From: Gyrodactylus bullatarudis | Taxonomy: Eukaryota; Platyhelminthes; Monogenea; Gyrodactylidea; Gyrodactylidae | NCBI GenBank assembly: GCA_012064415.1 | Contig: SSNU01002940.1 | Location: 1 to 10,516 of the forward strand | Direction: 5' to 3' | Length of the DNA: 10,516 nt | Part shown: positions 1-6,453 of the stretch, in pieces | Layout of the letters: every line of letters starts with the position of its first letter | Position numbering within the stretch: the stretch's first letter is position 1 | The notes under the pieces: model-generated | Database searches by the model: none | Seen by the model: only the letters and a program-made list of their open reading frames with translations | Told to the model about the DNA's origin: nothing | Made by a program: the position numbers and the translations under genes

Positions 1-223
1 GATAGATATAACATTGAAAATTTGTGAGGTGAATTAATTTTCCATAGGCTCTATGATGGTGTTCTTTTTCAATCTATATCATGTCAAAAAAAAAGTTTTT
101 TGCTTGGTGTAATTTAAGAAAAAAAAGAAAATTGAGATCTATACTTGTGTCTATTTAAAATTAATCTGTTGTGTTCTATTCTGCTAATTCATGAGGGTTA
201 ATAACTTGTAAGCTTTCCTTGAT

Positions 224-310
224 TCTGATTGGTCCATGCATTTAACAAATGAGAGTAAAGCTAAATTTGCCCTATATAAGAGCGGAACGCTGGGATTTTA
301 ATTCATCTCT
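224..310 (+). promoter_or_regulatory. RNA polymerase II core promoter with inverted CCAAT box and TATA box
   Basis: A TATATAAG box lies at 273-280, followed by a short GC-richer stretch; transcription would be expected to start near 300-310. An inverted CCAAT box (ATTGG, 228-232) lies about 40 bases upstream, a normal spacing. The first good ATG (355) that opens a hydrophobic leader follows about 50 bases after the expected start. Spacing and order are what is seen; promoter activity is inferred. Positions 1-223 are A+T-rich flank in which I see no gene. Confidence 0.6.
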
Positions 311-354
311 TCTTACTTTACGGGACTTTTACTGGTAATATAGAATTCAGAAAG

Positions 355-437
355 ATGATTCTGTTGATAACACTATTAGGTTTTCTATTAATCCTGGGGA
401 TGATGTCACTGTTGAGAATATTTTTGAATTCTGACGA
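355..437 (+). CDS. Exon 1: signal-peptide-like leader of a micro-exon-type gene
   Basis: The ATG at 355 opens a 28-codon frame beginning MILLITLLGFLLILGMM, an almost unbroken run of Leu/Ile/Met/Phe typical of a signal peptide or signal anchor. Read straight through, it stops at 439-441. A splice donor GA|GTGATA at 437/438 would end the exon in phase 2 just before that stop, as expected for a leader exon. The TATA box lies 75 bases upstream of the ATG. The leader would direct the product to the secretory pathway, as in schistosome micro-exon genes. Linking this exon to the downstream modules is inference: it ends in phase 2 while the first module exon found starts in phase 1, so one or more exons between 438 and 5297 are missing from this model. 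A short hydrophobic ORF could also arise by chance. Confidence 0.5.
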
Positions 438-630
438 GTGATAAAATTTAAAACGCCTATTACGAATTAATAACAAAAACTGATTATAATCTATGTTCTG
501 AAAAAAACTATTGTATTAACTTAATTGAGAATTTTATAGAATATTCTCTATATAATACTTGTTTAAATCATCATTGAACTATCCACTGAGGAATTCATTA
601 AGAGGATTAGAAGACAAGTGAATATTTATT

Positions 631-675
631 TGTAAAGGTTTTATTTCACCGGATCTCGTCAGACTCTTACACCGG
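631..675 (-). ncRNA. PLE terminal-repeat hammerhead-type motif 1
   Basis: On the minus strand the motif has an upstream CCGG (675-672), the core CTGACGA (662-656), an 8-base GATCCGGT segment and the GAAA box (647-644), followed by a weak AT-rich stem III. The conserved core boxes match hammerhead ribozymes, which are known from PLE terminal repeats. No ordinary stem II can form; CCGG upstream can pair with CCGG in the stem II position. No UH cleavage site closes stem III well, so this copy is probably inactive. It marks the 3' end of PLE copy A. Confidence 0.6.
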
Positions 676-721
676 CTTGATATATATACATTTGTGGAAT
701 CCTCTGATTGGTTGATCAGAT

Positions 722-1158
722 TCACCTTATGAGTTGATGTTGACGAGGAGAGGTAGGGACTTCAATAATCGTTTTGTAAGGAAAGAGTCTATTTGTAACT
801 GCCCACTGCATCTTTTGCTTTGCGTTCCCTCTTTTTCTAATTGCAGGCTTTTCATTGATCGGCTTGAAGCTGATAATTACTGGTTGAGAAATAATTTGAT
901 CATCAACTATTGTTGACTTCCCTGAGTGTGCATTTTCATCAACTTTAACTGTTTCTGGGGATGACATCTGAAGTTGATTACCTAGAGACGATGTTTCACC
1001 TACTTGCTCATTTGTTTAATAATTTGGTTCAACAACTCTTGTCTCAGTTTTTTGGGTGGAGCTGCAAATGGGTTTCTCATCAAGGGACTTCTTCTTTTGT
1101 GGCATTTGTGTGGAAATTAATTTAAGGTAATTATCAAGAAGGCTAGCCAATATTACAA
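722..1158 (-). pseudogene. PLE copy A: C-terminal tail downstream of the endonuclease
   Basis: This is a minus-strand reading frame, open for long stretches, basic at its start (QKKKS near 1095) and otherwise rich in Ser, Thr and Glu. It ends at the stop 722-724 and contains one in-frame TAA near 1017. It joins in frame to the GIY-YIG endonuclease once insertion B (1159-2499) is disregarded, so it is the C-terminal extension of the PLE ORF rather than a separate gene. The decayed copy D carries a recognisable homologue at about 8790-9220 in the same place between endonuclease and terminal motif. PLE proteins usually end soon after the endonuclease, so the tail is unusual; its function is unknown. 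The plus-strand ORF over 734-916 is a shadow. Confidence 0.55.
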
Positions 1159-1185
1159 TATTACCTCTGCCCACACTCAGTTACT

Positions 1186-2148
1186 AATTCATATGATATT
1201 TTAAATAGACTCGAGACGCAAGTACCCTGCGGGGGGAAAATGGTGTCTTATGATGTAAAATTCCTATTCACGAACGTACCACTCAATGAAACAGTTAATT
1301 TCATCAATTGAACTCTCAGTGAGAAATCTGACCGATTACAAAGAACAAGCGAAGACTTGTCTCCAATTCGCGCAAACGTGATATGTGAAATTATCAGGAT
1401 GACAGTCCAAAACATCGACCTAGTTTTCGACGGCACATTCTTTCGACAGATAGATAGAGTAGCAATGGGAACCCCATTGGGACCAATTCTTGCAAATATC
1501 TTCCTAGCACTGCTCGAAAGAGGGTTCATGTCCGATATAATAGGAGAATGCCGACTTTACTGCAGGTACATGGATGACACGTTCCTCATAATCAATGAGA
1601 ACCAGGAGCCAAAAATAATCCTAGACTATTTCAACCAATCACATGAAAACGTAAAATTCACAATGGAAACGGAGAATGACCAGACCCTGCACTTCCTTGA
1701 CGTCCTGATACAAAGAGAGGATGACAAGTTCGCCACCCGAATGTACCGCAAGCAAGGTGTACCCACGCGGTTCTTACTATTCGCCAGTTTTTCCCCTGTT
1801 GAAACCAAAAGAGGCCTAGTAAGCAGCGAGTTCCTGAAGATTCGAAGACTAGTCTTCCCGAGCCTCCCGGAAGAGGAAAGTAAGATCCTAAAACAGATAT
1901 TTATCAGTAGTGGCTACCCTGAAGCCTTTATTAAAAAGAAATCACAACCACAGAACAAGCAAGATGAAGACCTGACGGAAAATGACCCAATCCCGCTATA
2001 CCTACCTTTCAAAGGAGATGAAGCTAACTTCATTCTCCGAAACAGATTAGTGAAGCTAACCAAAGACACGTTCAATGGTCAGAAAATGAGAATAATTAGC
2101 CGAACCAGTCGACTAATCAATAACAAGAACAAAGAGAAGAAAAAATAG
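1186..2148 (+). pseudogene. PLE fragment B: Penelope-like reverse transcriptase, 5'-truncated
   Basis: PLE reverse transcriptases copy element RNA into DNA and are related to telomerase RT. The frame begins around SYDILNRLETQ (from 1189) and shows RT motif 1/2 (KMVSYDVKFLFTNVPLNET, about 1237-1293), a nonsense TGA at 1309-1311, then an open stretch from the ATG at 1357 to TAG at 2148. In that 263-codon stretch are GTPLGPILANIFLA (residues 38-51), the catalytic YMDD (71-74), LHFLDVLI (111-118) and the PLE thumb (RFLLFASFSP, from about 138). After the segment that in copy A leads into the endonuclease, the frame runs into the terminal repeat and ends in lysines. It lacks the N-terminus and the whole GIY-YIG domain and has one stop, so it is a dead fragment despite its well-preserved core. 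Confidence 0.85.
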
Positions 2149-2153
2149 ATTCT

Positions 2154-2206
2154 GGGCGAATATGAGCTCTTCATTTTCCTCGGTTCTCATCAGACCCTAC
2201 ACCGAC
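2154..2206 (-). ncRNA. PLE terminal-repeat hammerhead-type motif 2
   Basis: Minus strand: TCGGT (2206-2202), GGGT as 5' strand of stem I, core CTGATGA (2193-2187), GAACCGAG, GAAA (2178-2175), a stem III hairpin with AATG opposite CATATT, then TTC (2160-2158) and GCCC (2157-2154), which pairs with GGGT using one G-U wobble. Predicted cleavage follows C at 2158. ACCGA can pair with the upstream TCGGT, as an ordinary stem II is absent. Confidence 0.65.
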
Positions 2207-2341
2207 ATGTATATTTATGCACCAACAGTCAGAAGTCTACCTAACTAGCCCCTCCACCCTCCATCCGGATACAAATAAATGTTCCGATTAGCCCAAACGA
2301 ACCTTTCACATTTCATTGAAAAATATTCTGTATAAATATTC

Positions 2342-2397
2342 ATGTCGGTGTAGGGTCTGATGAGAACCGACGAAAATAAAGAGCTCATATTCACCCA
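2342..2397 (+). ncRNA. PLE terminal-repeat hammerhead-type motif 3 (best preserved)
   Basis: GTCGGT (2344-2349), stem I strand GGGT (2353-2356), core CTGATGA (2357-2363), ACCGAC (2366-2371), GAAA (2372-2375), stem III AATA/TATT (2375-2378 with 2388-2391) around a loop containing GAGCTC, cleavage triplet TTC (2390-2392) and stem I partner ACCC (2393-2396). Stem II is only the G-C pair 2364/2371; GTCGGT and ACCGAC are fully complementary. Self-cleavage after 2392 is predicted, not shown. Confidence 0.7.
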
Positions 2398-2426
2398 GAA
2401 TCTATTTTTCGTTTTCTACCTACAAA

Positions 2427-2489
2427 ATGCAAGAGATTAGTCAGCAAAATGATAATATATTCGCGAAAATCAGGAATCTCAAGCAAGAC
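2427..2489 (+). pseudogene. Possible first codons of a PLE ORF
   Basis: An ATG at 2427, 35 bases after the predicted ribozyme cleavage site, opens MQEISQQNDNIFAKIRNLK, a plausible protein start. At the target duplication (2489-2499) the sequence passes into antisense endonuclease, so the later codons of this frame have no meaning. A position just downstream of the 5' terminal repeat is where a PLE ORF should begin. Identity is inferred from position alone. Confidence 0.35.
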
Positions 2490-2499
2490 AATATTACAA

Positions 2500-3013
2500 A
2501 TTTTTGTTTCTTCCATTTGATACCCAGTTTTGTTGCCAATTCCTTTTGTCGACATGAATCAGGTCTCAACTTCGTGATGAAGTGGGATTCCGCTTTGTTT
2601 AAGATCCCTTCTTTGATAGACTTAGGCTCACTAGGATTTGCTTGGTACAAAATACTGAAGTTGTTCACATCAGCATTGTGATTTGTCTTGACAATGTCCT
2701 CCTGAATCAATGACCCTTTTTTGCCAACTCTCAGATGTTCCTTTATCCTTGCCTCTACGGGCCTCACCATTTGCCCTACGTACCAAGAGCCACTTTCACA
2801 TTTAAATAAAGGAATTAAGTCGTTCTTGTCTAAGTAAGGGGTCGGTTGTCTATTCAGATTGGGAAGAAGCCTGGTTGTACCTAGAAGGACTCGGAGTTTG
2901 TGGTCTGGAAACGTTCTCTTCGTTATTTCGAATAATTTGTTTGTGAGGATTTGTTGAGTTGCATCCCCCTTAAACGTCAATTTAAGGTATATTGGTATCA
3001 ACTGTTCAACGTC
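2500..3013 (-). pseudogene. PLE copy A: GIY-YIG endonuclease domain
   Basis: PLE GIY-YIG endonucleases nick target DNA for target-primed reverse transcription. The minus-strand frame (codons from about 3013 down to 2500, continuing to a stop at 2441 in inserted sequence) first shows the linker that in fragment B follows the RT thumb, then FKCESGSWYVGQ (the GIY-YIG core with its preceding Cys), RPVEARIKEHL (conserved Arg and His), a HNADV segment, and IKEGILNKAESHFI with a candidate catalytic Glu, ending near LRPDSCR. The domain itself is intact without stops. It is cut off from its RT by the SINE at 3014-3345, whose sequence supplies an artificial ATG at 3049, and from its C-terminal tail by insertion B. 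Confidence 0.85.
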
Positions 3014-3345
3014 GACGTTAGAATTCGGGTGAGCAGGTGTCGATTCCATAAGAGAGTTAAATAATATTCAACTCACGGTGGCAGATGAAGACGCGTTTCG
3101 TCCTTAGGACTCGTCAGTACACCATAGCCTGAATTCGAACTTGGGTCTTCAACATTGTGAGGCAACGCTTCTAATATTATTTGATTCTCTTTAGGAATTG
3201 ACATTTGCTTATCCGAATTCTAACATCTAGGTATGAGAAGAGAATCTCCATCAGGTTAGATTTCATATGGATATAGTAATAACCAATGAACCCACTTGTC
3301 TAGTAGGTTAGTTGTCCAAAACATTGTAAACTTCTACATTGTAGT
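3014..3345 (+). mobile_element. Hammerhead-bearing Sm-alpha-like SINE with inverted 5' half
   Basis: 332 bases between target duplications. The right part (about 3182-3345) matches the plus strand of the second SINE (about 7000-7150), including the block after TTATCCGAATTCTAAC and the end TTCTACATTGT. The left part (3014 to about 3181) carries the ribozyme half in the opposite orientation and repeats about 40 bases of the same block inverted at 3014-3053. A tRNA-like B box (GTTCGAATTC) lies antisense at 3131-3140; the A box is missing. The arrangement fits 5' inversion by twin priming during insertion. Schistosome Sm-alpha elements are tRNA-related and carry a hammerhead ribozyme. Confidence 0.75.
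3080..3129 (-). ncRNA. Hammerhead ribozyme of SINE 1 (type I)
   Basis: Minus strand: GGC and GTGTA (stem I), CTGACGA, stem II GTCC-TAA-GGAC, GAAA, a two-base-pair stem III ACGCGT, cleavage site GTC with the cut expected after 3090, then TTCAT and GCC for stem I. Compared with SINE 2 the stem II loop is three bases shorter, and a T-T mismatch (TTCAT instead of TACAT) weakens stem I next to the cleavage site. It is clearly a hammerhead; activity may be reduced. Confidence 0.85.
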
Positions 3346-3653
3346 TGTTCAACGTCATCTTCAGCTTTCTCCAGAGCGTCCGAATGTTTTTCAATGAAAG
3401 CTTTTCGATAACCATCTATCATTAGCAGGTTAGTAAATACTTTTTTTTCGTTAGATTGGTTGGCTTCTGATGAGAGTACTTGAATCTTTAAATACTCGTT
3501 TCTGACCACACCTTTCTTTTGACTGACAGAACTGTAGCTTAGAAATAGTAAAAATTGACTGGGTGCTGACTTTGTTCTGTAAATGCTCGTGAGTGCGAGT
3601 TCATTAGATTTTGTGACCAAATGGACCAATGGAAGCCAGGGAATATTTTGCAT
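3346..3653 (-). pseudogene. PLE copy A: C-terminal part of reverse transcriptase
   Basis: The minus-strand frame from 3653 includes ALTSIYRTKSAPSQFLLFLS followed by a Ser-rich stretch, KKGVVRNEYLKI and GYRKAFIEKH. These align step by step with the thumb of fragment B (RMYRKQGVPTRFLLFASFSP, KRGLVSSEFLKI, GYPEAFIKK), so this is the RT end that should precede the endonuclease. The palm with the catalytic aspartates is absent: 20 bases upstream the sequence changes to an inverted terminal repeat (3672-3726). The coding part ends at the target duplication 3346-3356; the residues after DVEQL in this frame come from the SINE. Confidence 0.8.
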
Positions 3654-3671
3654 TGTAATAGTATTTAAATG

Positions 3672-3726
3672 TTACCGGTGTAAGAGTCTGACGAGATCCG
3701 ATGAAATAAAAGCTTTATAACTACAC
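3672..3726 (+). ncRNA. PLE terminal-repeat hammerhead-type motif 4
   Basis: CCGG (3675-3678), CTGACGA (3688-3694), GATCCGAT, GAAA (3703-3706), stem III ATAAA-AGC-TTTAT (3706-3718), cleavage after A3719 (ATA). Stem I forms from AGT (3685-3687) with ACT (3720-3722) and GTGT (3678-3681) with ACAC (3723-3726) around an AAG bulge. It lies at the truncated 5' end of PLE copy A in inverted orientation. From 3731 to 3930 I see nothing further. Confidence 0.65.
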
Positions 3727-3930
3727 AAAAATCAGACGTAGAGTTTGAAGAATAGTGAAATGCTATGGTCTATTCGGTGGTATATAGCGTAAATTCATAC
3801 CCTCACACACATCCATGTATTTCACTCAAGGTTTCAACATTGAAGTATAAGAAGGGTAATTAAGTCGTATGAAAGACCGTATATGAAGTTAATCCACCCA
3901 TAAAAAATTGAAATCGACTTTTTATGCTAC

Positions 3931-5082
3931 AGTCAATTTCACACATAAACACTCGAGATATCATCTCTGCCTTTATTGTTTGTTTATTCTACCAAAACTG
4001 TTACCCAATCAAATTGCGTTATCACAATAATCAATCATTGTCCTAGTTTTTTTTATCTTGAATATCTTTTCATGTCAATCCATCTCAAATTATGTATTAA
4101 AAATTATAACAGCGTCATTTGGCTGACAAACAAGAAAGTATTGACCCAGTTTTGATATTGTCTCAATGAATTACTTTAATATTGGATAATCATTTTTTTA
4201 TCGAGAAGTTTATGAAAAGATTCATTCAGAGAATTGGTTATATTCAATGTCTCCTCTATTGGAATACTGGGGAATAAAGCGGTTTTATCTAATGAGACCA
4301 TTTGTTTTGATCCTACATGGTAATTTTTAATGTTTACAACGGAGTGAAATACATCTTTCCTAATATGTTCACTATAGTGACTATAAATCGGTTTAGTTCT
4401 TGCCTTTCGATTTTTTTATTTTCAGATAAGAAGTCATGACCTGCTCTTATGTATTCTCTTTCTTACAAATAGCAAATCCTTCGCCCTTGTTTGGTTTTGT
4501 GATAATTAAATCTCTGTTGTTCATCAGTTCTTTGAGTCCTTCAAAATGATGTTTTGAGTTTTCGATGTGTGATTTTCAGTTTCTTGTAATATTTATATAT
4601 TTTCATTAGCCCTATTTTGAAGTCCTCGATATCTGTAAAGGAATCTTAGTTTTCATCAATTGGAGTACAAATATTCATTCTGATGACAATTCAATGAAAT
4701 TTATTATTAACTTTAAAAATTTAATGCCTTGACCCAGGAATTGAAACTGAAGAAACCTTGTGAAATACGTATTTTTTAATTAATAATTACGCCTTATACT
4801 TATGAGTTTATTTACGAGTTCTCCGGACGTATACGAAGCTATACGAATAATTCAAACCAATAATAATTATTATATTTAATAAATATTATTTATAAATGTT
4901 AATACATATAACGAGATGGATTGAGATGAAAAGATATTCAAGATTAAATATCTAGAACCATTTGGTCGGTGTATTCTGATTGATTATTGTGATAACGCAA
5001 TGTGATTGGGTAACAGTTTTGGTAGAATAAACAAACAATAAAGGCAGAGATGATATCTTGATTGGATATATGTGAAATTGAC
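3931..5082. mobile_element. Foldback element 1 (about 180-base inverted arms)
   Basis: 3931-4110 and 4897-5082 are reverse complements with few mismatches, for example the shared block around TCTCTGCCTTTATTGTTTGT (left arm 3964-3983). The loop of about 790 bases contains a decayed PLE fragment (C). This looks like a non-autonomous DNA transposon or foldback element into which a PLE inserted. No transposase was seen and I could not define a target duplication. Confidence 0.7.
4130..4760 (-). pseudogene. PLE fragment C: N-terminal part of reverse transcriptase, decayed
   Basis: On the minus strand, HHFEGLKELMNNRDLIITKP followed by NKGEGFAICKK (about 4545-4460) matches the PLE RT segment that lies just before the palm (the usual pattern is ITKPDKG.GVV). 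Further on, QMVSLDKTALFPSIPIEETL (about 4300-4235) corresponds to RT motif 1/2 of fragment B (KMVSYDVKFLFTNVPLNET). Stops and frame changes separate the pieces, and the catalytic YMDD region is missing. It covers the RT part absent from copy A, but it lies inside foldback element 1 and is more decayed than copy A, so I treat it as a separate insertion. The ends are approximate. Confidence 0.7.
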
Positions 5083-5297
5083 TATATATGATTTTACACT
5101 AATGGTATATGCAGTAAATTAACCTTGAGCGGTATTTTCCCTTGTTGTATGAATGTAGGAATATTTTCTTGAAATATGCTACACACAAATATACTTTATA
5201 TAAAATGTGGGATACACCAATAGATATATTTTTCAATTTACTGTTAATAATAATTCCTTGGTGAAACTATTTAATATTATTCTGCGATTAATTTTAG

Positions 5298-5324
5298 TTG
5301 GAACTGTTAAAACCAAGTTATTCC
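5298..5324 (+). CDS. Module 1 micro-exon a (27 bases, phase 1-1)
   Basis: A 27-base segment flanked by ATTAATTTTAG and a perfect donor GTAAGT. In phase 1 it encodes GTVKTKLF. It matches the module 2 exon at 8477-8506 (IETKLFD), which has a very similar acceptor (ATTAATTTTAATAG) and the same phases. Other phases give LELLKPSYS or an early stop. Confidence 0.5.
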
Positions 5325-5404
5325 GTAAGTTATTGGAGTTATCTATAATATAATCAAAATTTATCTACAATTATTTCGTAATCAAAATTATGCATTTACT
5401 GTAG

Positions 5405-5530
5405 AGAAGAATCATTTAGATTTTTCACTGAGAATAGACACTATTGATTACATTTTATCGAAATTGAAAGTATTCTACTCGAACTTTTTTGAAAATTTCA
5501 ATCCTAATCATTTAGCTAACAAAATCCTAG
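5405..5530 (+). CDS. Module 1 exon b (15-base micro-exon 5516-5530, or up to 126 bases)
   Basis: The donor CTAG|GTGAGT at 5530/5531 is strong and leaves phase 1. Three acceptors give the same frame: 5404 (TGTAG), 5419 (TTTAG) and 5515 (TTTAG). The longest version is open for 41 codons (including IDTIDYILSKLKVFYSNFF), notable in such A+T-rich DNA. The 15-base version (ANKIL) best matches the module 2 counterpart at 8574-8582 (NK). Splicing into the next exon creates an Ala codon. Transcript data are needed to choose; alternative use of all three is possible. Confidence 0.45.
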
Positions 5531-5559
5531 GTGAGTAGCTTGATGAAATTTATTTTAAC

Positions 5560-6258
5560 CATACAGTACCACCTGTGTACTTTATGTGGAAAATTACCCT
5601 CTCCTCTCTACCCTTTTTAAAATGTAATTTAAAATATCTCGACAACTTGGAAGTAACCACATTCCAGTAATTTTGGTCGAAAAAATGAATTTTATTGAAA
5701 TTTTTCCCATTTAAAAGAGCAGTTTTATCTCTTCCCAACCCTCTGGTACATCATGAGATTTCAATCTAACGCATTAGTTTTATTTGAATTCTAAGTTGAA
5801 CCATAATTTTATTTTTGATAAAAAATAAATCTCAATATTTTGGTTTTTGCTTCCTACATGAGGGCTTGACATTTACCCCCAAAAAAAACAATGAGTCATA
5901 GTTATTAATCTCGCTTTCACACATTTTAGGTTTATTTTACCCAAACTTATCTAGCATATTATGCAATCATTCATCCTAACATATTGTTATACAATTTTAG
6001 TTCTGTTTAGGTGTGAAATTCACACCTTTTCATTCATTATAATAAATTAATTCAAATAAAACTAATGCGTTAGATTGAAATCTCATGATGTACTAGAGGG
6101 TTGGGAAGAGATAAAACTGCTCTTTTAAATGGTATAAATTTCAATAAAATTCATTTTTTCGACCAAAATTACTGGAATGTGGTTACTTCCAAGTTGTCGA
6201 GATATTTTTGAGAGGAGAGGGTAATTTTTCACATAAAGTACACAGGTTGTACTGTATG
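5560..6258. mobile_element. Foldback element 2 (about 210-230-base inverted arms)
   Basis: 5560-5790 and 6049-6258 are close reverse complements, from the outer end CATACAGTACCACCTGTGTA inward to TTATTTGAATT. The left arm has about 20 extra bases near 5610-5630. The loop (5791-6048) has no recognised gene; it holds a short perfect hairpin, AGGTGTGAA/TTCACACCT, near 6009-6027. It sits wholly within the intron before the 6337 exon. The antisense ORF across 5550-5738 is inside the left arm and is not a gene. Confidence 0.75.
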
Positions 6259-6336
6259 TATGTCGATAAAATTTTGCAATATCATCCTGACAGATATTTC
6301 TTTAAATCTAACATACCGATTTAACATTTTTAAAAG

Positions 6337-6453
6337 CTGGGTATATTGAGTCTGGCGAATTCAAAAATCTCTATGTGAAGCCTCACAAGGATGGAGATGG
6401 TAGAGTGAACCTTTTCTTCATGCCGAAACAGATCCTGCACACTGATGTAGCTG
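6337..6453 (+). CDS. Module 1 exon c (117 bases, phase 1-1), core of the repeated domain
   Basis: Acceptor TTTTTAAAAG (to 6336) and donor G|GTGAGT (6453/6454). The single open frame encodes 38 full codons, including YIESGEFKNLYVKPHKDGDG followed by RVNLFFMPK. The module 2 exon at 9886-10002 has the same length, phases and donor type (GTGAGG) and aligns: YIES/IIEG, an alternating hydrophobic-lysine strand, then LFFMPK/LYFAPK. The pattern suggests a beta hairpin with a charged turn. Base composition is clearly less A+T-rich than the surrounding introns, supporting a real exon. I do not recognise the family. A secreted domain is inferred only from the leader exon. Confidence 0.75.

Larger units (their letters stand above)
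2141..2410. repeat. Head-to-head PLE terminal repeats (80-base inverted arms)
   Basis: Arms 2141-2220 and 2331-2410 are near-perfect reverse complements around a 110-base spacer of unrecognised sequence. Each arm includes a hammerhead-type core with its predicted stem I, stem III and cleavage site. Differences such as C/T at the stem I base (GCCC versus ACCC) preserve pairing with GGGT. The left arm immediately follows, and partly encodes, the end of the RT frame. Transcripts through both arms would fold into a long hairpin. Confidence 0.8.
1148..2499. repeat. 11-base direct repeats flanking PLE insertion B
   Basis: CAATATTACAA occurs at 1148-1158 and again at 2489-2499. Removing one copy and everything between them joins the antisense endonuclease frame of copy A to its C-terminal tail without a frameshift, which identifies the repeats as a target-site duplication rather than chance. 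Confidence 0.8.
1159..2499 (+). mobile_element. PLE fragment B inserted into PLE copy A
   Basis: A 1.3 kb insertion bounded by 11-base target duplications. On the plus strand it holds a 5'-truncated reverse transcriptase (to 2148), an inverted pair of terminal repeats with hammerhead-type cores (2141-2410) and what may be the first codons of a PLE ORF (2427-2489). The endonuclease part is absent. Its terminal motifs (TCGG...CTGATGA...CCGA) differ from those of copies A and D (CCGG or TCGG...CTGACGA...CCGG or CCGA), so it belongs to another PLE subfamily. Its coding part is noticeably less A+T-rich than its surroundings, which suggests a younger insertion. Confidence 0.75.
3003..3356. repeat. 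11-base target duplication around ribozyme SINE 1
   Basis: TGTTCAACGTC is present at 3003-3013 and 3346-3356. The copies encode the same PLE residues (the DVEQL segment) on the minus strand at the end of the RT piece and the start of the endonuclease piece, so they are a target-site duplication made when 3014-3345 inserted. Confidence 0.85.
631..3730 (-). mobile_element. PLE copy A: nested, broken Penelope-like retroelement
   Basis: Reading the minus strand from right to left gives an inverted terminal-repeat motif (3672-3726), the last part of a PLE reverse transcriptase (3653-3346), a GIY-YIG endonuclease (3013-2500), a basic C-terminal tail (1158-722) and a same-orientation terminal motif (675-631). 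Two later insertions, a SINE (3014-3345) and PLE fragment B (1159-2499), each flanked by an 11-base duplication, split it. The reading frame stays continuous across the second junction when the insertion is ignored. The 5' part (most of the RT) is missing and is replaced by the inverted terminal repeat. The copy is dead: it is truncated, interrupted and has a stop in the tail. Confidence 0.75.

Noticed and set aside
734..916. Plus-strand ORF of 60 codons
   Set aside because: It is antisense to the PLE C-terminal tail and shows no protein-like features.
1248..1529. Minus-strand ORF of 93 codons
   Set aside because: It is the shadow of the plus-strand reverse transcriptase motifs in fragment B.
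1626..1808. Minus-strand ORF of 60 codons
   Set aside because: It is antisense to the RT thumb region of fragment B.
2490..2681. Later part of the plus-strand ORF that starts at 2427
   Set aside because: Beyond the target duplication it is antisense to the GIY-YIG endonuclease; only the first codons may be meaningful.
631..3726. DNA transposon with terminal inverted repeats, suggested by the matching inverted ends
   Set aside because: The shared ends are PLE terminal-repeat motifs with hammerhead cores, and the content is RT and GIY-YIG endonuclease; no transposase is present.
5550..5738. Minus-strand ORF of 62 codons
   Set aside because: It lies in one arm of foldback element 2, and the matching stretch in the other arm is not maintained as coding.
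6004..6030. AGGTGTGAA/TTCACACCT hairpin as a terminator or operator
   Set aside because: A short palindrome in the loop of an intronic foldback element in eukaryotic DNA; nothing suggests regulation.
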